A stretch of DNA of 6,868 bases from Oceanicaulis sp. (GTDB lineage Bacteria; Pseudomonadota; Alphaproteobacteria; Caulobacterales; Maricaulaceae): NCBI GenBank assembly GCA_007571185.1, contig RKRX01000175.1, positions 1 through 6,868 of the forward strand, read 5' to 3'. Shown here piece by piece: positions 1 through 6,276 of the stretch; the stretch's first letter is position 1; every line of letters begins with the position of its first letter. The notes beneath the pieces were generated by a model. It ran no database searches and was not told the DNA's origin. It saw only the letters and a program-made list of their open reading frames with translations. A program made the translations under genes and the position numbers.

Positions 1-191
1 CGTCATGACGGTTGGCGGGCGGGCCAGTCTTTGTGAGGGTCAGACATGGGCGCCACACTGGCGAAACCGGAGCCGGAAATCCAGCGGACGCCGCCCTTCA
101 GATCCTATGCCAGACCGACAGCAAACCGACTAAACCGAGAGCAAGTGGGCGCCCCCTGTTCAAACGAATACTGCATCTGCACACTGACGTT

Positions 192-1595
192 ATGAGCACC
201 GAGACCCTGACCGCGCTGAAAACCACTCTGGATCCCAGATCCTGGAGTGAAGACCCCGATGAACTCGCCCCGCATGTCCGCGATTGGCGTAACCGCTATC
301 GGGGCGTGACGCCATTGCTGTTGAAACCGGCGACGACTGACGAGGTTTCGCGGATTCTCAGCCTGTGCAACAGGGACAATGTGGCGATCACCCCGCAAAG
401 CGGCAACACCAGCCTTGTGGGCGGTTCCATACCCCAGGGCGAAGTGGTGCTGTCGCTTAAGCGCATGAACGCTATCGGGAAGATTGACGCAACCAATGAG
501 TCTCTGACCTGTGAAGCTGGCGTCATCGTGGAAACGGTCCAGAACACCGCCATCGAGCAGGGCAAGCTCTTCCCCCTCTCCCTAGGCGCACAAGGTTCGG
601 CCATGATAGGCGGGTTGATCTCTACCAACGCCGGAGGCGTACACGTGTTGCGCTATGGCATGATGCGTGATCTGGTGCTGGGACTGCAAGTCGTACTGCC
701 GGATGGACGTGTGCTCTCTGATCTCAAAGGGTTGCGCAAGGACAATACCGGTTATGATCTCAAACAATTGTTCATTGGCGCAGAAGGCACGCTGGGCGTC
801 GTCACCGCCGCCACTGTGAAATTGTTCCCGCGCCCCGCCTCCACCGCTGTGGCCCTTGCCGCTGTGGACAGCCCCGCCAAAGCCGTGGAACTGCTCACCC
901 ACGTCAAAAACAAGACCGGCGGCGGCGTGGCGGCGTTTGAACTCATGTCCCGATCGGGATTGAATCTGGCGGTGGCGCATTTGCCGGATGCGCGTCATCC
1001 GATAAAAATCGATCAGGCATGGACCGTGCTTATTGAACTGGTCAGCGCTGAACCCGATCGGGCCCAACCGATCATGGAAAAAACGCTCGGAACAGCATTT
1101 GAACACGGCCTGATCGGTGACGCCGCCTTGGCGCAGACTCAGGCTCAGGCAAAAGCGTTCTGGACTCTGCGAGAAAGCATTCCTGAAGCCGAAAGAACCC
1201 ATGGAAAAGCTGTCAAACACGATATCTCCGTGCCGGTCTCACACATATCCGTCTTTATGGAAGAGGCTACCCGCACCGTCGAATCCATGCTGGAAAATGC
1301 TTTCATCATCGCCTTTGGGCATGTGGGCGACGGCAATATACACTTTAACGTCACACGCGAGGAACCGGGAGCGGGAGAAAACTTTGTGGCGGCCGCTGCT
1401 GCAGTTACAGAAGCCATTTATGACCTGGTGGATAAACATGGCGGCTCCATCTCAGCCGAGCATGGGGTAGGCATTCTCAAGCGCCGCGAACTGGCGCGCC
1501 GTAAACCCGTCCATGTGCAGGTGATGCGCGCCATCAAGTCTGCACTCGATCCCAACGGAGTGATGAACCCGCGTGTGCTGTTAGGTGAAGATTGA
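192..1595 (+). CDS. FAD-binding D-2-hydroxyacid dehydrogenase (D-2-hydroxyglutarate / D-lactate dehydrogenase type)
   Basis: This 467-residue protein belongs to the VAO/GlcD flavoprotein family, which oxidises D-2-hydroxyacids to 2-oxoacids and passes electrons to a quinone, cytochrome or electron-transfer flavoprotein. The FAD domain shows the pyrophosphate loop PQSGNTSLVGGS (68-79), STNAGG (144-149) and IGAEGTLGVVT (195-205). The C-terminal FAD-oxidase domain carries GHVGDGNIHFN (376-386) and SAEHGVG (421-427). H377, H384 and E423 match the metal ligands known in D-2-hydroxyglutarate dehydrogenases. R327 and K342 line up with two substrate-binding residues of that enzyme, but a third, usually Thr, reads as Pro (331). 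Substrate is therefore open: D-2-hydroxyglutarate, D-lactate or another D-2-hydroxyacid. The ATG at 192 gives the usual family length; the frame is open upstream to a TTG at 12, but those extra 60 codons look non-homologous. No clear Shine-Dalgarno site precedes 192. No signal peptide is seen, so it is cytoplasmic or peripheral at the membrane. Confidence 0.88.
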   Translation: MSTETLTALKTTLDPRSWSEDPDELAPHVRDWRNRYRGVTPLLLKPATTDEVSRILSLCNRDNVAITPQSGNTSLVGGSIPQGEVVLSLKRMNAIGKIDATNESLTCEAGVIVETVQNTAIEQGKLFPLSLGAQGSAMIGGLISTNAGGVHVLRYGMMRDLVLGLQVVLPDGRVLSDLKGLRKDNTGYDLKQLFIGAEGTLGVVTAATVKLFPRPASTAVALAAVDSPAKAVELLTHVKNKTGGGVAAFELMSRSGLNLAVAHLPDARHPIKIDQAWTVLIELVSAEPDRAQPIMEKTLGTAFEHGLIGDAALAQTQAQAKAFWTLRESIPEAERTHGKAVKHDISVPVSHISVFMEEATRTVESMLENAFIIAFGHVGDGNIHFNVTREEPGAGENFVAAAAAVTEAIYDLVDKHGGSISAEHGVGILKRRELARRKPVHVQVMRAIKSALDPNGVMNPRVLLGED

Positions 1596-1621
1596 GCCTG
1601 TGTAACCAAACACGGTAAACT

Positions 1622-1643
1622 TGTGGCGCGCGGGCACGCCACA
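1622..1643. other. Hairpin between the dehydrogenase gene and yaaA
   Basis: A perfect 7-bp stem (TGTGGCG at 1622-1628, CGCCACA at 1637-1643) encloses an 8-nt loop, 26 nt after the dehydrogenase stop and 33 nt before the yaaA start. It is followed by CCATATTTGT rather than a run of T, so it is at best a weak intrinsic terminator or an mRNA-processing or attenuation stem. It fits the idea that the first gene and yaaA are separately controlled. Confidence 0.4.
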
Positions 1644-1676
1644 CCATATTTGTCTGTACATGTTACGGAGACGCCC

Positions 1677-2456
1677 ATGCTGATTCTGCTTTCCCCCGCC
1701 AAAAAGCTCGATTTCTCAGATCGCGGTCAAGCGCCGAAGACCACCCGTCCCGCGTTGATGGCGCGTACAGCGGAACTGGCTGAAATCACAGCAAAGCTGA
1801 CCACCAGCGACATCCAGGCGCTGATGAAGCTCAGCGACGACCTGGCCGATCTCAACCGTGAACGGTTCAGGGCGTTTGATCCCGCCAGTGATGAGGGTCG
1901 CCCCGCCGCCATGGCGTTCAATGGCGAGGTGTATTCAGGACTGGATGCGCCTTCCCTGAAAGCCGAAGATTTGGTCTGGGCTCAGTCCCGCCTGCGTATC
2001 CTGTCGGGTCTGTATGGCGTGTTACGCCCGCTGGACGCCATACAGCCCTATCGCCTTGAGATGGGCGCCCGGTTGAACACCCCCCATGGCGGTAATCTGT
2101 ACGAATTCTGGGGTGATGATATTGCCGATCTGCTCAGGTCTGAGCTGAACGGACACCCTTCACGCACCATTGTGAACCTCGCCTCCAACGAATACTCCAA
2201 GGCCGCAAGGCTCGATTCCATTGATGCAGATGTGATCACCGTCGATTTCAAGGAAGAAAAAGACGGCCGGCTGCGCGCCCTGATGGTTTACGCCAAGAAA
2301 GCCCGTGGCATGATGGCGCGCTGGATTATCGAAAACCGCCTGGAAAACCCGTCTTTCCTGACTCGGTTTAATGTGGGCGGCTATCGCCATGAACCGAAGG
2401 GCTCCACACCCGACAGACTGCTTTTCACACGCCCGCAACCGGAAAAGAAACATTGA
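1677..2456 (+). CDS. yaaA: Peroxide stress protein YaaA (DUF328/UPF0246)
   Basis: This 259-residue cytoplasmic protein is almost exactly the length of E. coli YaaA (258). That family limits peroxide damage by keeping intracellular free iron low and has been reported to bind DNA; its chemistry is not settled. Family blocks are all present: the N-terminal LSPAKKLDF (5-13), AFNGEVYSGLDA (80-91), SGLYGVLRPLDAIQPYRLEMG split around residues 110-130, LYEFW (141-145), NLASNEYSKA (167-176), FKEEKDGRLR (191-200) and the basic helix KKARGMMARWI (207-217). The ATG at 1677 is chosen because the family begins MLILLSPAK and because GGAG at 1667-1670 lies 6 nt upstream; the open frame back to 1623 is not conserved. 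The hydroxybutyrate dehydrogenase gene follows after 13 nt, so the two are probably one transcript. No OxyR or Fur site was recognised upstream. Confidence 0.95.
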   Translation: MLILLSPAKKLDFSDRGQAPKTTRPALMARTAELAEITAKLTTSDIQALMKLSDDLADLNRERFRAFDPASDEGRPAAMAFNGEVYSGLDAPSLKAEDLVWAQSRLRILSGLYGVLRPLDAIQPYRLEMGARLNTPHGGNLYEFWGDDIADLLRSELNGHPSRTIVNLASNEYSKAARLDSIDADVITVDFKEEKDGRLRALMVYAKKARGMMARWIIENRLENPSFLTRFNVGGYRHEPKGSTPDRLLFTRPQPEKKH

Positions 2457-2469
2457 CAGGACTGGCAGG

Positions 2470-3270
2470 ATGAACAGCGTTCGCGTTGATCTGAGCGGCC
2501 AGGCCGCCGTAATCACGGGATCCACTTCCGGTATTGGCGCCGCCTTGGCTGAAGGGTTGGCGAAGAACGGCGCGCATATTGTTCTGAACGGCCTGGGCGA
2601 TGCGAGCGACATTGAAACCCTGCGCGCCCGTTTGGCCGAACAGTACGGCATCAAAGCGTTCTACCATCCCGCCAACATGCTCAAACCCGATGAGATCGAA
2701 GATCTGATCGCTTTCGCAGCGCATGAGTTGGGGCGGCTGGACATTCTGATCAACAATGCCGGCATCCAGCACGTAAGCCCGGTGGACGCGTTTCCCGCCG
2801 ACAAATGGGACGCCATTATCGGCATCAACCTCACCAGCGCTTTCCACACCATCAAACACGCTGCGCCCGTGATGAAAGCGCAAAGGTACGGCCGTATCAT
2901 CAACATTGCTTCTGTTCACGCCCTGCGCGCAAGCCCATTCAAAGCCGCCTATGTGGCCGCCAAACATGGCGTGCTGGGCCTGACCAAGACCGTGGCGCTG
3001 GAAGTCGCTGAAAATGGCATTACCGCAAACTGCATCAATCCCGGTTATGTGAAGACTCCGCTGGTTGAAAACCAGATTGCCGACACCGCCAGGGTGCGCG
3101 GCATATCCGAAGAAGACGTGGTGCGGGATGTGTTGCTGAGCGCTCAACCCACCAGAACGTTCATCACCTATGATCAGCTCATTGGCGCACTTCTCTATCT
3201 GGTCAGCAGCGACGGCGGCAATGTGAACGGCCACGCCATCACTGTGGATGGCGGTTGGACTGCGAGATAG
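2470..3270 (+). CDS. bdhA: D-3-hydroxybutyrate dehydrogenase (short-chain dehydrogenase/reductase)
   Basis: This 266-residue cytoplasmic SDR interconverts (R)-3-hydroxybutyrate and acetoacetate with NAD(H), the step that feeds polyhydroxybutyrate or ketone-body carbon into acetyl-CoA metabolism. The Rossmann motif TGSTSGIG (16-23) and NNAG (95-98) bind the cofactor. The catalytic set is N120, S148, Y161 and K165. Residues known to hold the substrate carboxylate in the Pseudomonas fragi enzyme (Gln94, His144, Lys152, Gln196) recur at a constant offset of six as Q100, H150, K158 and Q202, which separates this protein from generic SDRs. The C-terminus HAITVDGGW (255-263) is typical. The ATG at 2470 follows CAGGA (2457-2461) by 8 nt and gives the normal length; the longer open frame from 2371 overlaps yaaA. 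The stop codon ends at 3270, directly against the opposing glycosyltransferase gene. The symbol follows rhizobial usage. Confidence 0.93.
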   Translation: MNSVRVDLSGQAAVITGSTSGIGAALAEGLAKNGAHIVLNGLGDASDIETLRARLAEQYGIKAFYHPANMLKPDEIEDLIAFAAHELGRLDILINNAGIQHVSPVDAFPADKWDAIIGINLTSAFHTIKHAAPVMKAQRYGRIINIASVHALRASPFKAAYVAAKHGVLGLTKTVALEVAENGITANCINPGYVKTPLVENQIADTARVRGISEEDVVRDVLLSAQPTRTFITYDQLIGALLYLVSSDGGNVNGHAITVDGGWTAR

Positions 3271-4257
3271 TCATGCACGGGCTGTACGTTCTGAGTCGAA
3301 CGTCCAGGCCGTTCCCGCCAGCAAGGTCTTGGCGGCGGTTTCCACCGCCGCCACCTTCAGCGTCCCCATCAGCGATTGCGTCTGGCTGGCGGCCAGGGCT
3401 GCACGCTCATGGTCCTTGAACCGGTCTCCGGCGCGGATGATCTGCGTCCCCTCTCCCCAGGGCGCATAAAGGCGCTCATCAGTGGGTCCGAACAGCCCCA
3501 GCGTCGGCGTCTGTGCGGCGGCGGCAATGTGCATCAAACCCGAATCGTTTCCCACAAAAAGCCGCGCCCGCTGAAGACAGGCGGCTGCCTCCACAAGATC
3601 AAGCTTTCCGGTCAGATCAACAACGGCGCGCCCATCAAGCCCTTGAATGACCTTGGCGGCCGTGGTTTCATCACCTGGCCCGCCAAACAGCGCAATGCAG
3701 GCGCCCGGCAGGGAACCATCCAAAGCCGTCAGTCGCCGCGCCAGCTCGGAAAACCGCTCAGGCGCCCATTCCTTAAACACCCAGGAGGCCGAAGCAGAGA
3801 GCGCCAGAACCGATGGATACGACCCCAACTCGACCTCAGCCCGCACGCGGGCCGGTTCATCAAGCCAAACCGTGGTGTCTGGCGGGGATTCAAGCCCCAG
3901 AACAGCCGCCGCCTCCACCACTTTGTGACGGACCACGCTCTCACGTTCCTTGCGTTTGACCGCACGCTTGCGGGCGCGCAGCAACCTGCTGATAAGCGAT
4001 CCGCGCAAATCCACCACCAAATCCCAGCGCTGGCTCACCGTGGCGCGCCACAGGTCTATCCAGTGCCCACCCGCCTTTTTCTTCCTCATTACGATCACCG
4101 CATCCACCCGCGGCGCAGCCCGGAACAGCGGCGCAGCCAGCGGCCCGCACGCCACGGTGAAACGGGCCTCTGGATGAATGCGGATCAGATGGTTCAGCAC
4201 GCCAGAACTGAGAACAGCATCCCCGATACGGGTGGCGGTTATGAAAAGCACGCGCAT
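3271..4257 (-). CDS. Glycosyltransferase family 9 protein, heptosyltransferase type
   Basis: This 328-residue protein has the two-domain GT-B form of family GT9, whose members move heptose from ADP-heptose onto lipopolysaccharide core at the inner face of the inner membrane. The N-terminal half opens with RVLFITATRIGDAVLSSG (2-19), where D13 sits in the acceptor-side loop, and continues to VVDLRGS (81-87). The C-terminal nucleotide-sugar domain shows WAPERF (164-169), FGGPGDE (191-197), LFVGNDSGLMHIAAA (233-247, with D238 and H243) and LFGPTD (255-260). There is no signal peptide. The ATG at 4257 has AGGGG 11 nt upstream on its strand (4269-4273) and a TATACT box (4274-4279) close behind. The gene stands alone, divergent from ygfZ, so the acceptor cannot be named; whether it is WaaC-, WaaF- or WaaQ-like, or makes another surface glycan, cannot be told from sequence alone. 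Confidence 0.88.
   Translation of the reverse strand: MRVLFITATRIGDAVLSSGVLNHLIRIHPEARFTVACGPLAAPLFRAAPRVDAVIVMRKKKAGGHWIDLWRATVSQRWDLVVDLRGSLISRLLRARKRAVKRKERESVVRHKVVEAAAVLGLESPPDTTVWLDEPARVRAEVELGSYPSVLALSASASWVFKEWAPERFSELARRLTALDGSLPGACIALFGGPGDETTAAKVIQGLDGRAVVDLTGKLDLVEAAACLQRARLFVGNDSGLMHIAAAAQTPTLGLFGPTDERLYAPWGEGTQIIRAGDRFKDHERAALAASQTQSLMGTLKVAAVETAAKTLLAGTAWTFDSERTARA
3330..3353. other. Strong GC-rich hairpin inside the glycosyltransferase 3' end
   Basis: A perfect 10-bp stem (TGGCGGCGGT at 3330-3339, ACCGCCGCCA at 3344-3353) closes a 4-nt loop. It lies within the last codons of the - strand glycosyltransferase gene (the AAVETAA stretch) and 59 nt beyond the stop of the + strand hydroxybutyrate dehydrogenase. 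There is no T-run on either side, so it is not a canonical intrinsic terminator, and repetitive Ala codons may explain it. It is still the only strong structure near this gap-free convergent junction. Confidence 0.4.
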
Positions 4258-4553
4258 GATTCAAAACGCCCCTAGTATACGACACAAAGAAAATTTCCCT
4301 TGTATTTGACACAGAAATCAACCGTTCCAGACACATTCATCACTGAGTGTGGAGGGCTTTTCCGTCTCTCGTAGCGACAGCGTCGTGTATCATGCAAAGC
4401 GCTACATAACGCGTCAGACCGTGGGCTGATCTGTCTGTCGCTCTCGATTGAATCGGGAAGCCTTAAAAAAAGCGGGAAGCGGCCGCAATCCGCAGCTGGC
4501 TTGTGTTGAGATCGTATGGCTGTCTTGCAACGCTTGTGGCATTTCATGCCCTC
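4258..4553. promoter_or_regulatory. Divergent intergenic region, glycosyltransferase / ygfZ
   Basis: About 296 bp with no convincing gene. On the - strand a TATACT -10-like box (4274-4279) and AGGGG (4269-4273) precede the glycosyltransferase start, but no good -35 box stands 16-18 bp upstream. On the + strand a perfect TTGACA -35 hexamer lies at 4306-4311 with only poor -10 candidates behind it. GACACA occurs three times (4281, 4308, 4330). AGCGACAG at 4373-4380 is repeated in inverted form as CTGTCGCT at 4435-4442, and GTAGCG (4371-4376) is mirrored by CGCTAC (4400-4405); these could be an operator. The 4371-4394 stretch has a similar copy at 6277-6300. Confidence 0.45.
4371..4394 (+). repeat. 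Dispersed 24-bp imperfect repeat, copy A
   Basis: This sequence begins GTAGCGACAG and continues with a CGTGTA core. It matches 6277-6300 in the same orientation at 20 of 24 positions, including an unbroken ten-base start. It sits in the glycosyltransferase/ygfZ intergenic region. Its nature (operator, insertion-sequence end or chance) is unknown. Confidence 0.45.
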
Positions 4554-5375
4554 ATGATCGGTACCTTTCTCACCGCCTTGCCCCAACGCGCCGTGATCAG
4601 CATGACTGGCGCAGACGCACGCGGCTTTCTGCAACGGGTCATTACACATGGCCCCGAGGGAGTCTGTGAAGGGCGGGCCCTGTTCTCCGCCCTGCTTACC
4701 CCTCAGGGTAAAATCCTGGCTGATTTCATGCTCTTCGATGATGGGGAAGGCGGGCTGTATGTGGATGCGCCCGCAAGTGAAACGGACACGCTTCTCAAGC
4801 GTTTCACGCTCTATCGGATGCGCGCCGATGCCCGGATTGAGCCGAGGTCTGATCTTGCTGTCATCGCAGCACAGGGTTCCCCGATCGAGGCGTTGAAAAC
4901 CGTAGCGTTGAGCGCCAGCCCCGATCCGCGAGCCGTCGTTCTTGGATGGCGCGCCATTGCACCTGCGGGCGGTCCGGTTACTGACAGGGCGACCTATAAC
5001 GCAGCGCGTATTGCTGCGGGTGTGCCCGAGTTCGGCGTCGATTCTGACGCAGCTTTGGCTTTCTCCACTGATGTAAATCACGACCCTCTGTATGGGAACG
5101 ATTACAAACAGGGATGTTTTGTCGGCCAGGAAGTCGCCAGTCGCATGCATCGCAAAGGCGGCGTGCGCAAACGCACGCTGCGGATTCAGGGTGATGGCCT
5201 TGCACAAGGCGCCCCTCTGAGTATTGGCGAAATCCCGGTGGGAATCATCACCTCGACCGCCGGAACCTCAGCTCTGGCGCTGATTCGGACTGACCGGCTG
5301 CAAAACGGGTTTGAAGCTGGTCTCCCTCTGATGGCTGGCCACCGCAAGGTGATCGTTATGGATGATCTCACGTAA
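4554..5375 (+). CDS. ygfZ: YgfZ/GcvT-like folate-binding protein (Fe-S cluster maintenance)
   Basis: This 273-residue cytoplasmic protein is a YgfZ (COG0354) member. The family resembles the T-protein of glycine cleavage, binds tetrahydrofolate and supports synthesis or repair of some Fe-S enzymes, such as the tRNA methylthiotransferase MiaB. The diagnostic motif KQGCFVGQE (185-193) includes the conserved cysteine C188, followed by RMHRKGGVRKRTLRI (197-211). The N-terminal block RAVISMTGADARGFLQRVI (12-30) and LTPQGKILADF (48-58) match the family's folate domain. The ATG at 4554 is preferred because alphaproteobacterial homologues begin a few residues before this block. The frame is open back to a GTG at 4503, which would add 17 residues with no family resemblance; neither start has a clear Shine-Dalgarno site. 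It is transcribed away from the glycosyltransferase and is the last intact housekeeping gene before the transposase remnants. Confidence 0.9.
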   Translation: MIGTFLTALPQRAVISMTGADARGFLQRVITHGPEGVCEGRALFSALLTPQGKILADFMLFDDGEGGLYVDAPASETDTLLKRFTLYRMRADARIEPRSDLAVIAAQGSPIEALKTVALSASPDPRAVVLGWRAIAPAGGPVTDRATYNAARIAAGVPEFGVDSDAALAFSTDVNHDPLYGNDYKQGCFVGQEVASRMHRKGGVRKRTLRIQGDGLAQGAPLSIGEIPVGIITSTAGTSALALIRTDRLQNGFEAGLPLMAGHRKVIVMDDLT

Positions 5376-5478
5376 CCACTTACCCCCTTTTTGACGTTAT
5401 GGCGCACGACGCACGGCGAAGCTTCGCCATATTGGATCCTGCCATTGAGTGTTTTGGACCCGTTCGCCGCCGAGGCGT

Positions 5479-5496
5479 GAGAGGTTTTCGCCTCTC
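5479..5496 (+). terminator. Possible weak terminator after ygfZ
   Basis: GAGAGG (5479-5484) pairs perfectly with CCTCTC (5491-5496) around the loop TTTTCG, and two G-T wobbles extend the stem. It stands 103 nt after the ygfZ stop and is followed only by GTTTC, not a real T-run. An alternative stem using GAGGCG (5472-5477) and CGCCTC (5489-5494) competes with it. Confidence 0.3.
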
Positions 5497-5569
5497 GTTT
5501 CAAGAGCGGCGTACGCCATACTCAACGGTTGACCTCAAATCATTTGCACAGCTTTGCCAGCGCGAGAGA

Positions 5570-5575
5570 TATAAT
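5570..5575 (+). promoter_or_regulatory. Candidate -10 box (TATAAT) upstream of the IS256-type transposase
   Basis: A consensus TATAAT lies 90 nt before the transposase start. The nearest -35-like hexamer, TTGCAC (5544-5549), is 20 bp away, longer than optimal, so the promoter is only a candidate. It lies before the inverted repeat at 5601-5665, so a transcript from it would include both arms. Confidence 0.3.
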
Positions 5576-5600
5576 CAAAAGTTGGTGATATTTTGAAGCG

Positions 5601-5665
5601 GGCGGCATATCATGGCGGCGTCGGGAAGACGCTGACGACTCTCATAAAGAAGGGGATATGCCGCC
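5601..5665. repeat. Inverted repeat enclosing the leader of the IS256-type transposase
   Basis: GGCGGCATATC (5601-5611) and GATATGCCGCC (5655-5665) are perfect 11-bp inverted copies 43 nt apart. A second, shifted pairing is possible between CATGGCGG (5611-5618) and CCGCCATG (5661-5668), which includes the start codon. The right arm fills the space between the AGGGG Shine-Dalgarno site (5651-5655) and the ATG at 5666. The left arm may belong to the element's terminal repeat, or the pair may fold in mRNA to hide the start site. Confidence 0.6.
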
Positions 5666-6022
5666 ATGGCCAAATCTACCGTTGTACCCTTCGAACAGCC
5701 ATCAGAGTTTTCACCGGACCCACTGACTGAGGTGATCGAGTCTGGAGCCAAGCATCTGCCCGGCGCGGCGGTTCAAGCCGAAGTGTCGGCGTTCATCGCC
5801 GAACATGCCCATCTGCCGGACGAAACAGGCCGCCCGCGTTTGGTGCGGCATGGTTTTTTACCTGAGCGCCGTGTGATGACGAGGATCGGTTCGGCGCCTG
5901 TTGTGACGGGGCGTGTGCGCGATCGCGGGTCAGACCCCGATGGAACCAAAATCAGGTTCCGCTCATCACTGGCTCCACCGTATCTGCGTGAGGCGAGGTC
6001 AGTGGAAGAGTTGCTATCCTGA
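5666..6022 (+). pseudogene. IS256-family (Mutator-type) transposase, N-terminal remnant
   Basis: The 118-residue reading frame matches the N-terminal part of IS256-family transposases, which are normally about 400 residues. Recognisable blocks are STVVPFEQP (4-12), DPLTEVIESGAK (17-28), the helix AEVSAFIAEHAHL (38-50), RPRLVRHGFLPERRVMTRIG (56-75), VRDRGSDP (83-90) and PPYLREARSVEELL (104-117). Full-length relatives continue after EELL with a tryptophan-containing stretch that leads to the DDE catalytic domain; here the frame reads Ser then TGA (6020-6022), and everything beyond is lost. All catalytic residues are missing, so it cannot transpose itself. The start at ATG 5666 is supported by AGGGG 10 nt upstream. 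The break point lies within about 6014-6024, where the opposing second transposase remnant begins. The truncated product could still contain DNA-binding parts, but expression is unknown. Confidence 0.85.
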
Positions 6023-6024
6023 CT

Positions 6025-6222
6025 AAAAAACGGTTATAAACGTCGATAGTTGGAGCTATGTTGCGCCTTGCCGAGAAACGGGCTTGCCGGGTGAGTGAGG
6101 TTCACAGTTCGAGCATTAACCAAATCCACGAGTATGACTGCTAAAATCTCCAAGCGGGTCTTGCTCAGAGCAATATAGGGCCTTAGCGTGGCTATCAGAG
6201 GGGTGAGGAGGTGTGCGATCAT
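6025..6222 (-). pseudogene. IS4-like transposase, N-terminal remnant with in-frame stop
   Basis: Read on the - strand from ATG 6222, the product begins MIAHLLTPLIATLRPYIAL and contains SKTRLEILAVILVDLVNARTV split over residues 20-40, then NLTHPASPF and HSSNYRRL. The pattern ARTVNLTH followed by SNYRRLQRFF is typical of N-termini of IS4-like DDE transposases, recalled from family knowledge and not searched. Here the codon expected to be Gln after YRRL is TAA (6034-6036), readable as a C-to-T change of CAA. After it the frame still reads PFF, close to the expected RFF, down to 6025. So there is both a nonsense mutation and a truncation, and the catalytic domain is missing. An upstream TTG (6255) could extend the frame by 11 codons. 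Head-on contact with the IS256-type remnant suggests that a deletion or nested insertion removed the facing halves of both genes. Confidence 0.65.
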
Positions 6223-6276
6223 CTTGAGAGTTCTTTGTGCAAAAATTCTCTTCAATTTGAATCCTTCTCACCTTTT

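Larger units (their letters stand above)
5376..5600. other. Gene-free stretch between ygfZ and the IS256-type remnant
   Basis: No credible gene is seen; a 65-codon open frame (5399-5596) has no recognisable product. The stretch is rich in small palindromes: GGCGAAGCTTCGCC (5415-5428), GGCGTACGCC (5508-5517) and the 6-bp hairpin at 5479-5496. A TATAAT hexamer lies at 5570-5575. The left end of the IS256-type element presumably falls in or just after this stretch, but the boundary cannot be placed by eye. Confidence 0.4.

Noticed and set aside
1..36. Possible C-terminal tail of an upstream + strand gene, ending with TGA at 34-36
   Set aside because: Only 11 codons are visible and none can be assigned to a family.
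3..47. Short - strand frame starting at ATG 47 (MSDPHKDW...)
   Set aside because: It closes after 14 codons and has no clear ribosome site, so it cannot be supported as a gene.
12..191. N-terminal extension of the dehydrogenase from a TTG at 12
   Set aside because: The 60 extra residues are Arg/Pro-rich without family resemblance, whereas ATG 192 gives the normal length.
2425..3234. Long - strand open frame (269 codons) opposite the hydroxybutyrate dehydrogenase
   Set aside because: It is a shadow of a gene whose active site and substrate residues are all present; the antisense product is unrecognisable and His/Ala/Gly/Val-rich.
3376..4275. Long + strand open frame (299 codons) opposite the glycosyltransferase
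   Set aside because: The - strand has the complete family-9 motif set; the + strand product is low-complexity, Arg/Pro/Gly-rich and without motifs.
4272..5207. Long - strand open frame (311 codons) opposite ygfZ and the divergent promoter region
   Set aside because: It lies antisense to a clearly conserved gene with diagnostic motifs, has a compositional pattern typical of G+C-rich antisense frames and no recognisable domain.
5415..5428. Palindrome GGCGAAGCTTCGCC considered as an attachment or regulator site
   Set aside because: It is a single copy in a G+C-rich intergenic region with no supporting partner or integrase gene, and may be chance.
5399..5596. 65-codon + strand frame between ygfZ and the IS256-type remnant
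   Set aside because: No family resemblance, no ribosome site, and it runs through several palindromes and a candidate terminator.
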